DNA from: JAPPOI01 sp028818055
GTDB taxonomy: Bacteria; Pseudomonadota; Alphaproteobacteria; Rhodobacterales; Rhodobacteraceae
Length of the DNA: 64,000 nucleotides
Direction of reading: 5' to 3'
NCBI GenBank assembly: GCA_965267405.1
Contig: OZ253954.1
Location: 2,046,001 to 2,110,000, forward strand
Shown piece after piece: positions 42,773-52,019 of this stretch. The stretch's first letter is position 1, and every line of letters begins with the position of its first letter. The notes beneath the pieces are model-generated. The model made no database searches. It had not been told where the DNA came from and saw only the letters and a program-made list of their open reading frames with translations. Position numbers and translations under genes: made by a program.

Positions 42773-43528
42773 TCAAGTCCAGGTGTTCGGATCTGGCGGC
42801 AACGGTATGTCGTAGGCGGCATCTGGCAAAACTTCTATGCCTTTGAGGCCAAGAGCCAGCTGGTGCCTTGGTTCGATTGACGCGATCGCAGCTTCGATAG
42901 CCTTTCGAAACGGTTCAGGGTCATTTCCTCTGGCCGTTATGAAAGTCATTCCGGGGCTTGGCTCTGTTTCGCCAATGACACGAACCATCGACGTGGCCGG
43001 ATCAATTCGTTTAAGAATTTCAAATGTTTGGGCATCAATTGTCGCGAAATCCGCTTCTTGGGCCACAACCGCGCGCAACGATTTCTGGTGGCTTCCAGTC
43101 CATATGCTGGGCCGAAATCGTACGTTGTTTGCAAGCGCCCAGCTTGCGGCGTCGCCCCAGCCAGAATGGCTGTCTTCGCTATTAAGTGCCATTGTCATGC
43201 CGTCGAGGTCCTGCGGCGTTTCGGCTTGATGATCTTCGCGCACGACGAAAAGTGAGCGGTAGTGACCGGATGGACACCCTTTCAACCCATAATCAGAGGC
43301 TGCAATACGCGTCACAGCGTCCTTGAACTGAAGGCGATACGGGAGGTGACAAATGTGGCTTAGGACAAGGTCCGGGGCGCCCCAAACCTCGTATGGGCTT
43401 TTCATTTCTGAAAGGTTTTTGGGAGCCTTAACGCCGTTGGTTTCAAGGTGGTTTCGAACCAGAGCCCAAAATGCGACATGTGCAGCCTTGGTTTCGGCGA
43501 ACCAATACATTGGCAGGCTGGCGATCAT
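42773..43528 (-). CDS. PhnD-like substrate-binding-fold protein without a signal peptide
   Basis: A 251-residue protein of the PhnD/phosphonate-binding fold (MYWFAETKAAHVAFWALVRNHL, DLDGMTMALNSEDSHSGW, ADFATIDAQTFEILKR, and a PGMTFITA strand). No signal peptide is present, so it is either cytoplasmic or an orphan binding protein with a missed start. It overlaps the terB-like gene by ATGA, and is followed by the amino-acid ABC genes 85 bases on. Ligand unknown. Confidence 0.8.
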   Translation of the reverse strand: MIASLPMYWFAETKAAHVAFWALVRNHLETNGVKAPKNLSEMKSPYEVWGAPDLVLSHICHLPYRLQFKDAVTRIAASDYGLKGCPSGHYRSLFVVREDHQAETPQDLDGMTMALNSEDSHSGWGDAASWALANNVRFRPSIWTGSHQKSLRAVVAQEADFATIDAQTFEILKRIDPATSMVRVIGETEPSPGMTFITARGNDPEPFRKAIEAAIASIEPRHQLALGLKGIEVLPDAAYDIPLPPDPNTWT

Positions 43529-43965
43529 CCCCGCGATTGGGCGCGCTGCCGCGCGAGCGCTGAATCGCGATCATTGACGCCCAGCATCGGAGCGACCAGA
43601 CGCATCAAGGCGTCTTCTTCGTGGTCGCGACTGCCATCAGCCAATGCGACTTCCCATAGCGCCTCGACAACGTGTTCACGGTCCTCGTACGCGACCGCGT
43701 CTTTGATAGCCCGAGTGAAGCGGACGGTATCAGGCGCTTCGGACTCCAGCGTCTCCGCATCAGAACGTAGCTTCGCCACCTCGAAGGGACCAATCCCGTA
43801 ACGTGTTGATAAGACGCGATCTATTCTCGACACCTCCTCTTGGGCGTATTCGCCATCAGTGCGGGCGACGCGGACCAAAAGGGCGGCCAAAGCAAGGCGT
43901 GCATCGCCTTCATCCAGCGGATCAGGCTCAGGTGCGGTGAGTTTCTTCAGAAAACCTTCAAACAT
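43525..43965 (-). CDS. TerB-family protein
   Basis: A 146-residue helical protein. LALAALLVRVARTDGEYAQEEV and VVEALWEVALADGSRDHEEDALM repeat the same acidic TerB pattern (A.ADG.....E), like the TerB half of the J-domain protein at 23.5 kb. TerB domains bind metals or act in envelope stress; the role here is unknown. First gene of the pair with the PhnD-like gene. Confidence 0.85.
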   Translation of the reverse strand: MFEGFLKKLTAPEPDPLDEGDARLALAALLVRVARTDGEYAQEEVSRIDRVLSTRYGIGPFEVAKLRSDAETLESEAPDTVRFTRAIKDAVAYEDREHVVEALWEVALADGSRDHEEDALMRLVAPMLGVNDRDSALARQRAQSRG

Positions 43966-44007
43966 CCCAGCGATATAGGGTGCCGTGAGGCGGCTGCCAA
44001 TAACGAT

Positions 44008-44613
44008 CTATTGTTCGCCGGTCCAATCGCCATCCGAGAAAGACGTGGTGCCGGTGTCTGGGCCACCAATCCAAATGAGATCCGTGGTGTGCGAACCAAT
44101 GGCTGCCTGAGCTGTGTCGCCAATGAAATCACCATTGCCACTGAAATCATAATCGGCAGTTGCGCCAGTTCCGACCAGTGTTCCCAGGGCGTCGATCGAG
44201 ATGTCTCCACCATCCAGCGTGTTATCGATTGTACCCGTTACTATAGCTGTTCCAGATGGAGCGAGGAACCCGGGAAGATCAGTGTAAACATTTGAAATTG
44301 TTCCGCTAATCGTCTCGGTATTGAAGTCGACGGTCATGTCAAGTTCGCCAAAATGTTCGAGATCGGGGCCGGTTCCACCGCCGTTGTAGCCGTGGACAAA
44401 CCCAGAATAAGTCGCGTTGCCTGCCAATGGAATTTCAGCGCTGAGCGTGTCGCCTTCGTTGACCTGAAGCAGGATGATGTCGTTTTCCTGAGCCAGTTGC
44501 GCGGCCTCAGCATTGTCGAACCCGACATTTGTTCCAAGAAGCCCGCCACCTGCGGTACAGCCTGCAAGAGCTACCGAGCCCAAAAGGCCGGCAAGAACAT
44601 GAGTTGGTCGCAT
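44008..44613 (-). CDS. Lipoprotein with a transferrin-binding-like beta domain
   Basis: A 201-residue lipoprotein; the lipobox is LAGC at Cys19. The C-terminal part (about 75-200) alternates Thr/Gly/Asp-rich strands (MTVDFNTETISGTISNVYT, IVTGTIDNT) and ends FIGDTAQAAIGSHTTDLIWIG, which resembles the small beta-barrel of TbpB-like lipoproteins. I chose ATG 44613, since the longer frame would translate an operator-like repeat region. Surface role likely; ligand unknown. Confidence 0.75.
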   Translation of the reverse strand: MRPTHVLAGLLGSVALAGCTAGGGLLGTNVGFDNAEAAQLAQENDIILLQVNEGDTLSAEIPLAGNATYSGFVHGYNGGGTGPDLEHFGELDMTVDFNTETISGTISNVYTDLPGFLAPSGTAIVTGTIDNTLDGGDISIDALGTLVGTGATADYDFSGNGDFIGDTAQAAIGSHTTDLIWIGGPDTGTTSFSDGDWTGEQ

Positions 44614-44715
44614 CCGAAATCTCCACTGCTCGATCATCGTTATCTTCGGGTAGATTAACGCAATTAACCAGATGTTAAGCAATAACCGGCGGTGGGTCTG
44701 GCAGGACTGCAACAG

Positions 44716-44781
44716 CACCGTACGGTGTCGAATGTGGCATTTTGTACATCTCGCCAGAGGCGAATGTGTAGTTTTGTACAT
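44716..44781. promoter_or_regulatory. Palindrome and two 21-bp direct repeats before the lipoprotein gene
   Basis: CACCGTACGGTG (44716-44727) is a perfect palindrome. Next to it are two copies of CGAATGTG, three variable bases, then TTTTGTACAT, at 44729-44749 and 44761-44781, with a pitch of 32 bp (three helix turns). This should be a regulator-binding region for the lipoprotein gene that starts at 44613. Confidence 0.65.
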
Positions 44782-44829
44782 GTTTCCGAACGCAGGCGTT
44801 AACCGGGGCTTGCCTGTCCGCACGATGCG

Positions 44830-45117
44830 TCACAGCCCTTCGACGAGGATCAGGTCAGTGTCGGAGATTTTTTCACGCACGTGCCGGGCTTCGGTGTAGG
44901 CGTCGGACTCGTAAAACGTCTTGGCTTGTTCGTAGCTTTCGAATTCGATCACGATGGCAAGACCGTTGGCCGCGCCTTCGCGGTGATCTGGCGCAGGGTT
45001 CCGGACCAATACATTTCCGCCATGCGCTTTAATGGCGGCACCCGAGAGCGATTTGAATTCTTCAAACGCGTCTTTGTCGTGAACGCGAATATGGGCGACA
45101 AGATATCCTTTGGGCAT
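44830..45117 (-). CDS. DUF1330 protein
   Basis: A 95-residue ferredoxin-like-fold protein: KGYLVAHIRVHDKDAFEEF, GGNVLVRNP, and IVIEFESYEQAKTFYESDAYTEAR are the family pattern. I chose ATG 45117, with GGAGAA upstream and normal family length; the 175-residue frame begins in non-coding sequence. Function of DUF1330 unknown. Confidence 0.87.
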   Translation of the reverse strand: MPKGYLVAHIRVHDKDAFEEFKSLSGAAIKAHGGNVLVRNPAPDHREGAANGLAIVIEFESYEQAKTFYESDAYTEARHVREKISDTDLILVEGL

Positions 45118-45317
45118 GAGACGGGTTCTCCTTCTTTTCCGTGAGGGTAGTTGGAGAGGGTATAGGATTTCAATGTTGAGCCATTGTTGCCGCCCCAAGC
45201 TCGCGATGTGGATCGCTTGTGTCGAATTGGATTGACCGATCCGAACAGTGTCATTGGAACCGAGATTGTAGTACTGAGAATGAATTCGCACGTCAGTCTG
45301 TAGCTGGACCGCAAGCC

Positions 45318-45545
45318 ATGGCCGAAAATCTGTCAAAAGTGGAACTAAGTTCGACACTCACGTGTCCCTCTTGCGGGCATCAGGAAACGGAAACGATGCC
45401 AACCGACGCCTGCCAGTGGTTTTATGAGTGTAAGTCTTGCCGCGCAGTTCTGAAGCCACTTCCCGGCGACTGCTGTGTTTTCTGCTCTTACGCGACGGTT
45501 CCATGCCCGCCCATTCAAGAGGGCGATTCTTGTTGCGCGGGTTGA
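45318..45545 (+). CDS. Small Cys-rich GDCCVFCSY protein
   Basis: A 75-residue protein with about ten Cys. TCPSCGHQE and YECKSC form two CxxC pairs (zinc-ribbon-like), and the GDCCVFCSYATVPCPPIQ segment is the mark of a family often found with mercury or metal resistance genes. No mer or ars operon is visible here. It is translated on the plus strand, divergent from the DUF1330 gene. The ATG chosen is 45318. Confidence 0.75.
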   Translation: MAENLSKVELSSTLTCPSCGHQETETMPTDACQWFYECKSCRAVLKPLPGDCCVFCSYATVPCPPIQEGDSCCAG

Positions 45546-45555
45546 GTGGGACTAT

Positions 45556-46767
45556 GTGCCGAAGCTTCTTGCAGATACTGAAAACGAGGGTTGGAGATTG
45601 GATTTAGAAGATCTCGGAAAGTCGATGCGCGAATGGCGAAGACACTTGCATCAAAATCCCGAATTCGGCTTTGAAGAAAAAAGCACGGCCAGTTTCGTCG
45701 CAGAAAGGCTTCGCGAATTTGGCTTCGACAACATCGAAATGGGTGTCGGTGGGACAGGTATCGTTGCGACGTTGTGGCGAGGGAAAGGCAATCGTACCAT
45801 TGCCCTTCGTGCCGATATGGATTGCCTTCAGATCCAAGAAACAACCAATCTTCCCTATTCTTCTTCGAAACCCGGATTGATGCATGCTTGCGGCCATGAT
45901 GGTCACACGACGATACTGTTGGGCGCCGCTGCAATGCTCGCTGCTGACGATTGCTTTGATGGAACAGTTCGATTTGTTTTCCAGCCAGCCGAGGAATGGG
46001 GACAAGGCATGAAGGCGATGATCCGTGACGGACTTGGATCACGACTGGATTTTGATGAAATCTATGGATTGCACAACATGCCTGGGCTTCCCGTTGGCTC
46101 GTTTGAGACCAGATCGGGGCCCTTCATGGGAGCTGAAGATGGATTTCGGATTATCGTGCGCGGACGCGGAGGACATGCTTCGCGCCCTCATGACTGCAAG
46201 GACGCGATTGTCTGCGCTTGTTCGATTGTGAGTGAGCTTCAGACAATTGTTTCCCGAGTGATCGACCCTGCAGCGCTCGCGGTCGTCTCTGTTACCTCAA
46301 TCGAAGGCGATAATGTTAAGAACGCTATTGCCAGTGAGGCACGAATAGAAGGTGATTGTCGCCATTTCGATGATGCCGTGAGTCAGCGCATTGAGGATTC
46401 TATGCGACGTATTTCGATGGGGATGGCCGATGCACATGGCTGCACTGTCGAGGTGGAGTACGATCGAGTTTTCGTCACTTTGGTGAATGACGATAAGGCG
46501 GCGAGACATGGATTGGACGTGGCAAGAAAAGTGTTCGGTTCCGAGTATACCAATCCAGATGCACCTCGAATGGGAGCATCAGAAGACTTTGCTCAAGCCT
46601 TGAAGATTGCTCCGGGGGCATTCTTCTTTTTTGGCAATGGTGAAAGCGCACCGCTGCATAGCCCGGAATACGACTTTAATGACGAAGCTCTTTTGCCCAG
46701 TGTCCGTTGGTTCTGTGAGCTTGTGCGAAACAGGCTGCCAGCGCACCACAACAAAGCTGAGGGGTAA
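45556..46767 (+). CDS. M20-family amidohydrolase (hippurate/IAA-amino acid hydrolase-like)
   Basis: A metallopeptidase-fold enzyme of about 403 residues. WRRHLHQNPEFGFEE, ALRADMDCLQI, HACGHDGHTTILLGAA, FQPAEEWGQGMKAMI and GASEDFA..PGAFFFFGNG are the zinc-binding and catalytic motifs. It cleaves N-acyl amino acids. The start is uncertain: I use GTG 45556, while ATG 45475 would overlap the Cys-rich gene and ATG 45625 would cut off part of the first helix. It begins 10 bases after the Cys-rich gene. Confidence 0.87.
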   Translation: MPKLLADTENEGWRLDLEDLGKSMREWRRHLHQNPEFGFEEKSTASFVAERLREFGFDNIEMGVGGTGIVATLWRGKGNRTIALRADMDCLQIQETTNLPYSSSKPGLMHACGHDGHTTILLGAAAMLAADDCFDGTVRFVFQPAEEWGQGMKAMIRDGLGSRLDFDEIYGLHNMPGLPVGSFETRSGPFMGAEDGFRIIVRGRGGHASRPHDCKDAIVCACSIVSELQTIVSRVIDPAALAVVSVTSIEGDNVKNAIASEARIEGDCRHFDDAVSQRIEDSMRRISMGMADAHGCTVEVEYDRVFVTLVNDDKAARHGLDVARKVFGSEYTNPDAPRMGASEDFAQALKIAPGAFFFFGNGESAPLHSPEYDFNDEALLPSVRWFCELVRNRLPAHHNKAEG

Positions 46768-46842
46768 CTGAGGATGAATAGACTAACCAGTAATCGGTGA
46801 AACCATCCGTTGAGTAAGGCTTCCCAGCGGGTGCGATTGGAC

Positions 46843-48486
46843 TCAAACCAACCGCGATACCTCAACCGCCGCTCTCACGAAATCCGCAAACAACGGATGC
46901 GGGGCGAAGGGTTTCGACTTAAGCTCCGGGTGGAACTGCACGCCGATGAACCAAGGGTGGTCTTTCCATTCGACGATCTCGGGGAGCCGGCCGTCGGGGG
47001 ACATACCCGAAAATGTCAGCCCACATTTTTCCAGCTTGTCGCGATACTTGATGTCGACCTCGTAGCGGTGGCGGTGGCGTTCTTCGATGACGCTTTCGCC
47101 ATAGACCCGGGCCACGGCTGAACCATCAAGAAGGTTTGCGGTATAGGCGCCCAGTCGCATCGTACCGCCTTTGTCATCATCGACCTTGCGCTTGGTCACA
47201 TGGTTGCCCTGCACCCATTCTTTCAGGTGGTAAACCACTGGTTCAAAACGCTTTTTTCCAGCTTCATGATCGAATTCTTCTGAGCCCGCATCCTTGATGC
47301 CGGCCATGTTTCGGGCGGCTTCGATGACGGCCATTTGCATGCCCAGACAGATGCCAAGGTAGGGGATTTTCTTTTCGCGGGCGAATTGAGCAGCCTTGAT
47401 CTTGCCTTCGGTGCCACGTTCGCCAAAGCCGCCGGGAACCAGAATGGCGTGGTAGTTTTCAAGGTACGGGGCGGGATCTTCGCGGTCGAAGATCTCGGCA
47501 TCGATCCACTCGGCCTTGACCTTGGTGCGGTTGGCCATGCCACCGTGGGTCAGCGCCTCGGCAATGGATTTATAGGCATCTTCCAACTGCGTGTATTTGC
47601 CGACGATGGCGACTTTGACTTCGCCCTCGGCGTTGGTGACGCGATCCATCACGTCTTCCCAGCGCGCCATGTTCGGCTTGGGCGCGGGCGCGATCCCGAA
47701 GGCATCGAGCACGGCCTGATCCAGCCCAACCCGGTGATAGGCAAGCGGGGCCTCGTAAATGGACTTAAGATCATAGGCCGGGATCACGGCCTCGGGGCGC
47801 ACGTTACAGAACAACGCGATTTTGGCGCGTTCCTTTTCCGGAATCTCGTGTTCGGAACGGCAGACCAGCACGTCTGGCTGAAGGCCGATCGAGCGGAGTT
47901 CCTTGACGCTGTGCTGGGTTGGCTTGGTTTTGAGTTCGTTGCTGGCGCCGAGGAACGGCAAGAGCGTCAGGTGCATGAAGATGCACTGGCCGCGCGGTTT
48001 GTCCTGGCTGAATTGGCGGATGGCTTCGAAGAAGGGCAGGCCTTCGATGTCGCCCACGGTGCCGCCGATTTCGCAAAGCATGAAGTCGACCTCATCCTCA
48101 CCGATGGAGATGAAGTCCTTAATCTCGTTCGTGACGTGGGGGATGACCTGAATGGTCTTGCCGAGGTAATCGCCGCGGCGTTCTTTTTCGAGCACGTTGG
48201 AATAGATGCGGCCCGAGCTGACGGAATCGGTGCCGCGGGCGTGGACGCCGGTGAAGCGTTCGTAGTGGCCAAGGTCGAGATCGGTTTCGGCACCATCATC
48301 GGTGACAAACACTTCGCCATGCTCGAAAGGCGACATCGTGCCGGGGTCAACGTTGAGATAGGGGTCGAGTTTGCGCAGGCGGACCGAATACCCACGGGCC
48401 TGCAAAAGTGCACCCAAAGCGGCTGACGCAAGCCCCTTCCCAAGCGAAGAAACCACACCACCGGTGATGAACACAAACCTTGCCAT
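46843..48486 (-). CDS. pyrG: CTP synthase
   Basis: A 547-residue enzyme that makes CTP from UTP with glutamine. The synthetase half begins ARFVFITGGVVSSLGKGL and has the YLNVDPGTMSPFEHGEVFV motif. The class I glutaminase half has the nucleophile Cys in YLGICLGMQMAVIE and the His/Glu pair in GVQFHPE. ATG 48486 is chosen; upstream in-frame residues are not family-like. It precedes nothing obvious on the minus strand; secG lies upstream. Confidence 0.97.
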   Translation of the reverse strand: MARFVFITGGVVSSLGKGLASAALGALLQARGYSVRLRKLDPYLNVDPGTMSPFEHGEVFVTDDGAETDLDLGHYERFTGVHARGTDSVSSGRIYSNVLEKERRGDYLGKTIQVIPHVTNEIKDFISIGEDEVDFMLCEIGGTVGDIEGLPFFEAIRQFSQDKPRGQCIFMHLTLLPFLGASNELKTKPTQHSVKELRSIGLQPDVLVCRSEHEIPEKERAKIALFCNVRPEAVIPAYDLKSIYEAPLAYHRVGLDQAVLDAFGIAPAPKPNMARWEDVMDRVTNAEGEVKVAIVGKYTQLEDAYKSIAEALTHGGMANRTKVKAEWIDAEIFDREDPAPYLENYHAILVPGGFGERGTEGKIKAAQFAREKKIPYLGICLGMQMAVIEAARNMAGIKDAGSEEFDHEAGKKRFEPVVYHLKEWVQGNHVTKRKVDDDKGGTMRLGAYTANLLDGSAVARVYGESVIEERHRHRYEVDIKYRDKLEKCGLTFSGMSPDGRLPEIVEWKDHPWFIGVQFHPELKSKPFAPHPLFADFVRAAVEVSRLV

Positions 48487-48650
48487 TTTTACGGATTCTC
48501 CCCCGTGAATACCTGCTCGAACGCTGCCTGTTCGGTGGTCCGAATCCGCAGCATCACGGGATTTAACGTATAAAGGATTCGCTAGGTTTTGCCAAGGCGA
48601 TGACCGCAATATCTTGCGATCATCGTGGAAAAAGTTGCGATGTCTTGTGG

Positions 48651-49028
48651 TTAGTCGGCCCGTGGAAGGTCGAGATCGCCGCCTGCGCTGCCACCAGGGA
48701 TTGGTGGAAGCAACGAGTCACCTGTTGGAAGCTCAGGCAGTTCCGTCGACGAGCCGCCGCCCTGAACGCCGATCCGATCCAGAACAGATGCGCCAGCTGA
48801 ATTCTGAGCGGCGATAATTGTCAGTGTGATCGATGTGCAGATGAAGCCAATGGCGAAAAGCCACGTCACTTTGCCAAGCGCGGTTGCAGCACCGCGGGCG
48901 CTGACAAGGCCACCTCCGCCACCGCCGCCGCCAAGTCCCAGGCCACCGCCTTCAGACCGCTGAAGCAGCACGACACCGATCAGGCAGAGCGCGAGGATCA
49001 GATGAACGATCAGAACGACGTTTTCCAT
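48651..49028 (-). CDS. secG: Preprotein translocase subunit SecG
   Basis: A 125-residue SecG. Two helices (about 3-22 and 55-75) surround the Gly-rich linker GLGLGGGGGGGG, with QRSEGG before it. The C-terminal Pro/Gly-rich tail is typical of Rhodobacterales. It helps SecYE pass proteins across the inner membrane. secG then pyrG on the same strand is the usual order. Confidence 0.92.
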   Translation of the reverse strand: MENVVLIVHLILALCLIGVVLLQRSEGGGLGLGGGGGGGGLVSARGAATALGKVTWLFAIGFICTSITLTIIAAQNSAGASVLDRIGVQGGGSSTELPELPTGDSLLPPIPGGSAGGDLDLPRAD

Positions 49029-49113
49029 GTGTGCCTATCTAGGTTGGCTTAACTGACCGGGGGTATGTATTCGAGCCAAAGCCGTCGTGCAAGGGCCTAG
49101 GCGGATTGAAAGG

Positions 49114-51291
49114 TCAGTCGTCGCTGTGTGCAAGTTTTGGAACATCGGATGCGCCAGCAGAGCCGCGCCCGGACAATGATGGGTTTTCCATGAAGAAGCG
49201 GTGACAGTTGAACAGCTGGGTGCCTTCCGGCGCCTCGGGCCGCTCGAACGTGCCGTCAGGGCGCAGTACCCAGCTTTGCGCGACGTCGGCCAGGTTCGCG
49301 GCCATGATCTGGCTGACGATCTGGGCTTTGACTGTGGCGTTGGTGCACTCGACCAGCGTCTCGACACGCCGGTTCAGATTTCGGCCCATCCAATCAGCGG
49401 AAGATATATAGACCCGCGCTTTCTTGTGCGGCAGCCCGTGCCCGGCGCCGAAACACACAATGCGTGAGTGTTCGAGGAACCGGCCCACAACTGATTTTAC
49501 CCGGATGTTCTCGGACAATCCCTTGATGCCCGGTCGAAGGCCGCAGATGCCGCGAATGACGAGGTTGATCTTCACGCCCGCTTGGCTGGCAAGATAAAGT
49601 GCGTCGATCACGTCAGGCTCGATCAGCGAATTCATTTTCGCCCATATCTCGGCAGGCTTTCCGGCGAGGGCAAATTCGGCTTCTTCCGCGATGCGCTCGA
49701 GAAGCGTGTTTTTAAGCGCCAGTGGCGAGATTGACAGGTTCTCCATGCCCTCAGGCTGGGCGTAGCCAGAGAGATAGTTGAATACCTTCGTTGCATCGCG
49801 TCCAAGCGCCGTGTCGCACGTAAACAGCGAAAGATCGGTGTAAATCTTGGCTGTGTCCGGGTGATAGTTGCCCGTTCCAAAGTGCGTATATGTGACCAGT
49901 TCACCGCCTTCGCGACGGACGACGGTCGAGATCTTTGCGTGCGTCTTATAGTTGAGGAAGCCGTACACGACATGAGCGCCGGCTCGCTCGAGACGGCGAG
50001 ATTGGCGAATGTTGGCGGCTTCGTCGAAACGTGCCTTAAGCTCGACCAGTGCGGTCACAGACTTCCCGTCTTCCGCTGCCTCGCACAGAGCGCTGACAAT
50101 CGGGCTGTCTTTGGATGTGCGGTAGAGTGTTTGTTTGATGGCGACGACGTTTGGGTCCACTGCCGCTTGCTTTAGAAATCGAACCACCATGTCGAACGTT
50201 TCGTACGGGTGATGCAGCAACATGTCTTTTTGCCGGATCGCGGCGAACATATCGCCGTCATGGTCCTGCACGCGTTCGGGAACGCGAGGCGTGAAGGACG
50301 GCCAAAGGAGGTCGGGCCGGTCGTCAAGCACAAGTTCTTTCAGATCGCCGAGGCCGATCATGCCACTTAGTTCAATGACTTCGTCGTCGCCCACTTCGAG
50401 TTCGTCCATGATCGTGGCGCGCAGCTTTTTCGGTGCGTTCTCGGACAATGTGAGGCGCACCACTTCACCGCGGCGACGACGCTTCAGGGCGACTTCAAAC
50501 TCGCGCACGAGATCTTCGGCTTCGTCTTCGACCTCAAGGTCGCTGTCGCGAAGGACACTGAATGTGCAGTTTCCGGTCATCTTGTAACCCGGGAACAGGC
50601 TGTCGAGGTGCAGCAGCAACAGCTCTTCCAGTGGAAGGAAGCGGCGGCCTTCTTCCACGTCAGGCAATGGAATGAAGCGTTCAATCTGGCTGGGGATTGG
50701 CAGCAAGGCCTGCAAAGCACGTTTGTCGGACTTGCGCTCGAGGCTGAGCGCTAACGAGTACCCAGCATTGGCGATAAACGGAAATGGGTGCGCTGGGTCG
50801 ATCGCTAAAGGCGACAGGATCGCGAAGACCTGACTGAGGAAAACCTTTTCGCAGTGTTTCTTGTCTTGATCGGTCAGTTCATCGCGGGACAGAAGCGTGA
50901 TGCCAGAGGTATTCAGTTCAGATTTCAGGGTTTGCCAAACGTCCTGCTGCTTGTTTTGAAGATTGCGTGTATCTTCGTAGATCAGAACAAGTTGTTCGGC
51001 TGGTGTCAGACCGTCTGCGGCCGGTGTGGTATTACCGGCATGGGCAAGTTCACGAAGACCGGCAACACGAACGGTGTAGAATTCATCCAAGTTGGTTGCG
51101 GATATTGATAGAAACCGCAGCCGCTCTAGCAGCGGAACGCGGGGATTTTCGGCCTCTTCAAGCACACGCCAGTTGAACGCAAGCCAGGACAGCTCGCGAT
51201 TGAAGAAACGTTCCGGGCCCTCGAACGACATGCCCTCGATCTGTTGAGGCTCGGGAAAAGGCGCGGCCAGAAAATCGGAAATCGGTACCAT
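49114..51291 (-). CDS. ppk1: Polyphosphate kinase 1
   Basis: A 725-residue kinase that makes polyphosphate from ATP. FFNRELSWLAFNWRVLEEA opens the N domain, DPNVVAIKQTLYRTSKDSPI and KARFDEAANI the head domain, and HFGTGNYHPDTAKIYTDLSLFT carries the phosphorylated His region. The ATG at 51291 replaces a TTG three codons upstream. The gene follows hda by about 40 bases. Ppx is elsewhere in the window, at 25 kb. Confidence 0.95.
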   Translation of the reverse strand: MVPISDFLAAPFPEPQQIEGMSFEGPERFFNRELSWLAFNWRVLEEAENPRVPLLERLRFLSISATNLDEFYTVRVAGLRELAHAGNTTPAADGLTPAEQLVLIYEDTRNLQNKQQDVWQTLKSELNTSGITLLSRDELTDQDKKHCEKVFLSQVFAILSPLAIDPAHPFPFIANAGYSLALSLERKSDKRALQALLPIPSQIERFIPLPDVEEGRRFLPLEELLLLHLDSLFPGYKMTGNCTFSVLRDSDLEVEDEAEDLVREFEVALKRRRRGEVVRLTLSENAPKKLRATIMDELEVGDDEVIELSGMIGLGDLKELVLDDRPDLLWPSFTPRVPERVQDHDGDMFAAIRQKDMLLHHPYETFDMVVRFLKQAAVDPNVVAIKQTLYRTSKDSPIVSALCEAAEDGKSVTALVELKARFDEAANIRQSRRLERAGAHVVYGFLNYKTHAKISTVVRREGGELVTYTHFGTGNYHPDTAKIYTDLSLFTCDTALGRDATKVFNYLSGYAQPEGMENLSISPLALKNTLLERIAEEAEFALAGKPAEIWAKMNSLIEPDVIDALYLASQAGVKINLVIRGICGLRPGIKGLSENIRVKSVVGRFLEHSRIVCFGAGHGLPHKKARVYISSADWMGRNLNRRVETLVECTNATVKAQIVSQIMAANLADVAQSWVLRPDGTFERPEAPEGTQLFNCHRFFMENPSLSGRGSAGASDVPKLAHSDD

Positions 51292-51331
51292 AGCGGTCAA
51301 CTAATCATCGAATTTGACGTGAAGATGACGT

Positions 51332-52015
51332 TTATCGCCCGTCTTTGGACCATTTGTCCAGTGTTTGACGCGCGAAACGCTTTGTAATGGCACGATTTTC
51401 GCTCAGTGATGCCGCGTCGAGCGCAGCTACAAAGCTTTGCGCGGAATCGAATGAACGATCGTTGTTTTTTAGGAGCCATGGGATCAGGTCTGGCTGAATT
51501 TTGAGCTGCCGATCGGTGAAAAGTTTCACGTAGACCGCCGACAACAACAAATCGTCGGGCGCTTCAATCCGAGTGACGTCCATCGCCTCAAGGCGGCTTT
51601 TCAGGTCTGGCAGGCGGACCGACCAGCGTGCGGGAGAAGTTCTGGCCGCTACCAGGAAGGCATGGCCGCGCTGGGCGAGATGGTTGTGCAGATGGAAAAG
51701 GGCGGTCTCTGCTTCGTCTGACAGGAGCGCAGTTGCGCCGCCGATGTCGAACGCGACAGGTTGATCAACGGCGGCGATGTCGAGTGTCTGCAGCTCATCT
51801 GGAGTGATGACGAGTGCGTTTTCGGCTTCCGCCCAGACATGCAGCAGATGCGTTTTTCCGGACCCTGCCGGTCCAATCAGAGCAAGTTTGCCCAGGTTCC
51901 AATGTACGGTGTCGTCCAGTCGCGCGACTGCAATTTCGTTTGCCGAACTTACAAAGAAGTCCTCGCGCGCCGATGCGGTGCGCACGGGCAGATCAAAGGT
52001 CAGTTGTTCCGGCAT
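51332..52015 (-). CDS. hdaA: DnaA-related protein Hda (HdaA)
   Basis: A 227-residue AAA+ protein like the ATPase domain of DnaA. Walker A is GPAGSGKTHLLHVWA; LFHLHNHLAQRGHAFLVAARTSPARWSVRLPDLKSRLEA resembles the DnaA sensor 1 and arginine-finger region (several landmarks in sequence). It should promote ATP hydrolysis by DnaA after replication starts. It begins 4 bases after the AI-2E permease gene and precedes ppk1, a common order in this group. Confidence 0.9.
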   Translation of the reverse strand: MPEQLTFDLPVRTASAREDFFVSSANEIAVARLDDTVHWNLGKLALIGPAGSGKTHLLHVWAEAENALVITPDELQTLDIAAVDQPVAFDIGGATALLSDEAETALFHLHNHLAQRGHAFLVAARTSPARWSVRLPDLKSRLEAMDVTRIEAPDDLLLSAVYVKLFTDRQLKIQPDLIPWLLKNNDRSFDSAQSFVAALDAASLSENRAITKRFARQTLDKWSKDGR

Positions 52016-52019
52016 GTGA

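Noticed and set aside
44614..44823. N-terminal extension of the lipoprotein ORF
   Set aside because: It would translate the palindrome and repeats; the lipobox start at 44613 fits far better.
47335..48426. Long plus-strand ORF of 363 residues opposite pyrG
   Set aside because: It is the antisense shadow of a highly conserved gene in a GC-rich stretch; no family pattern is visible.
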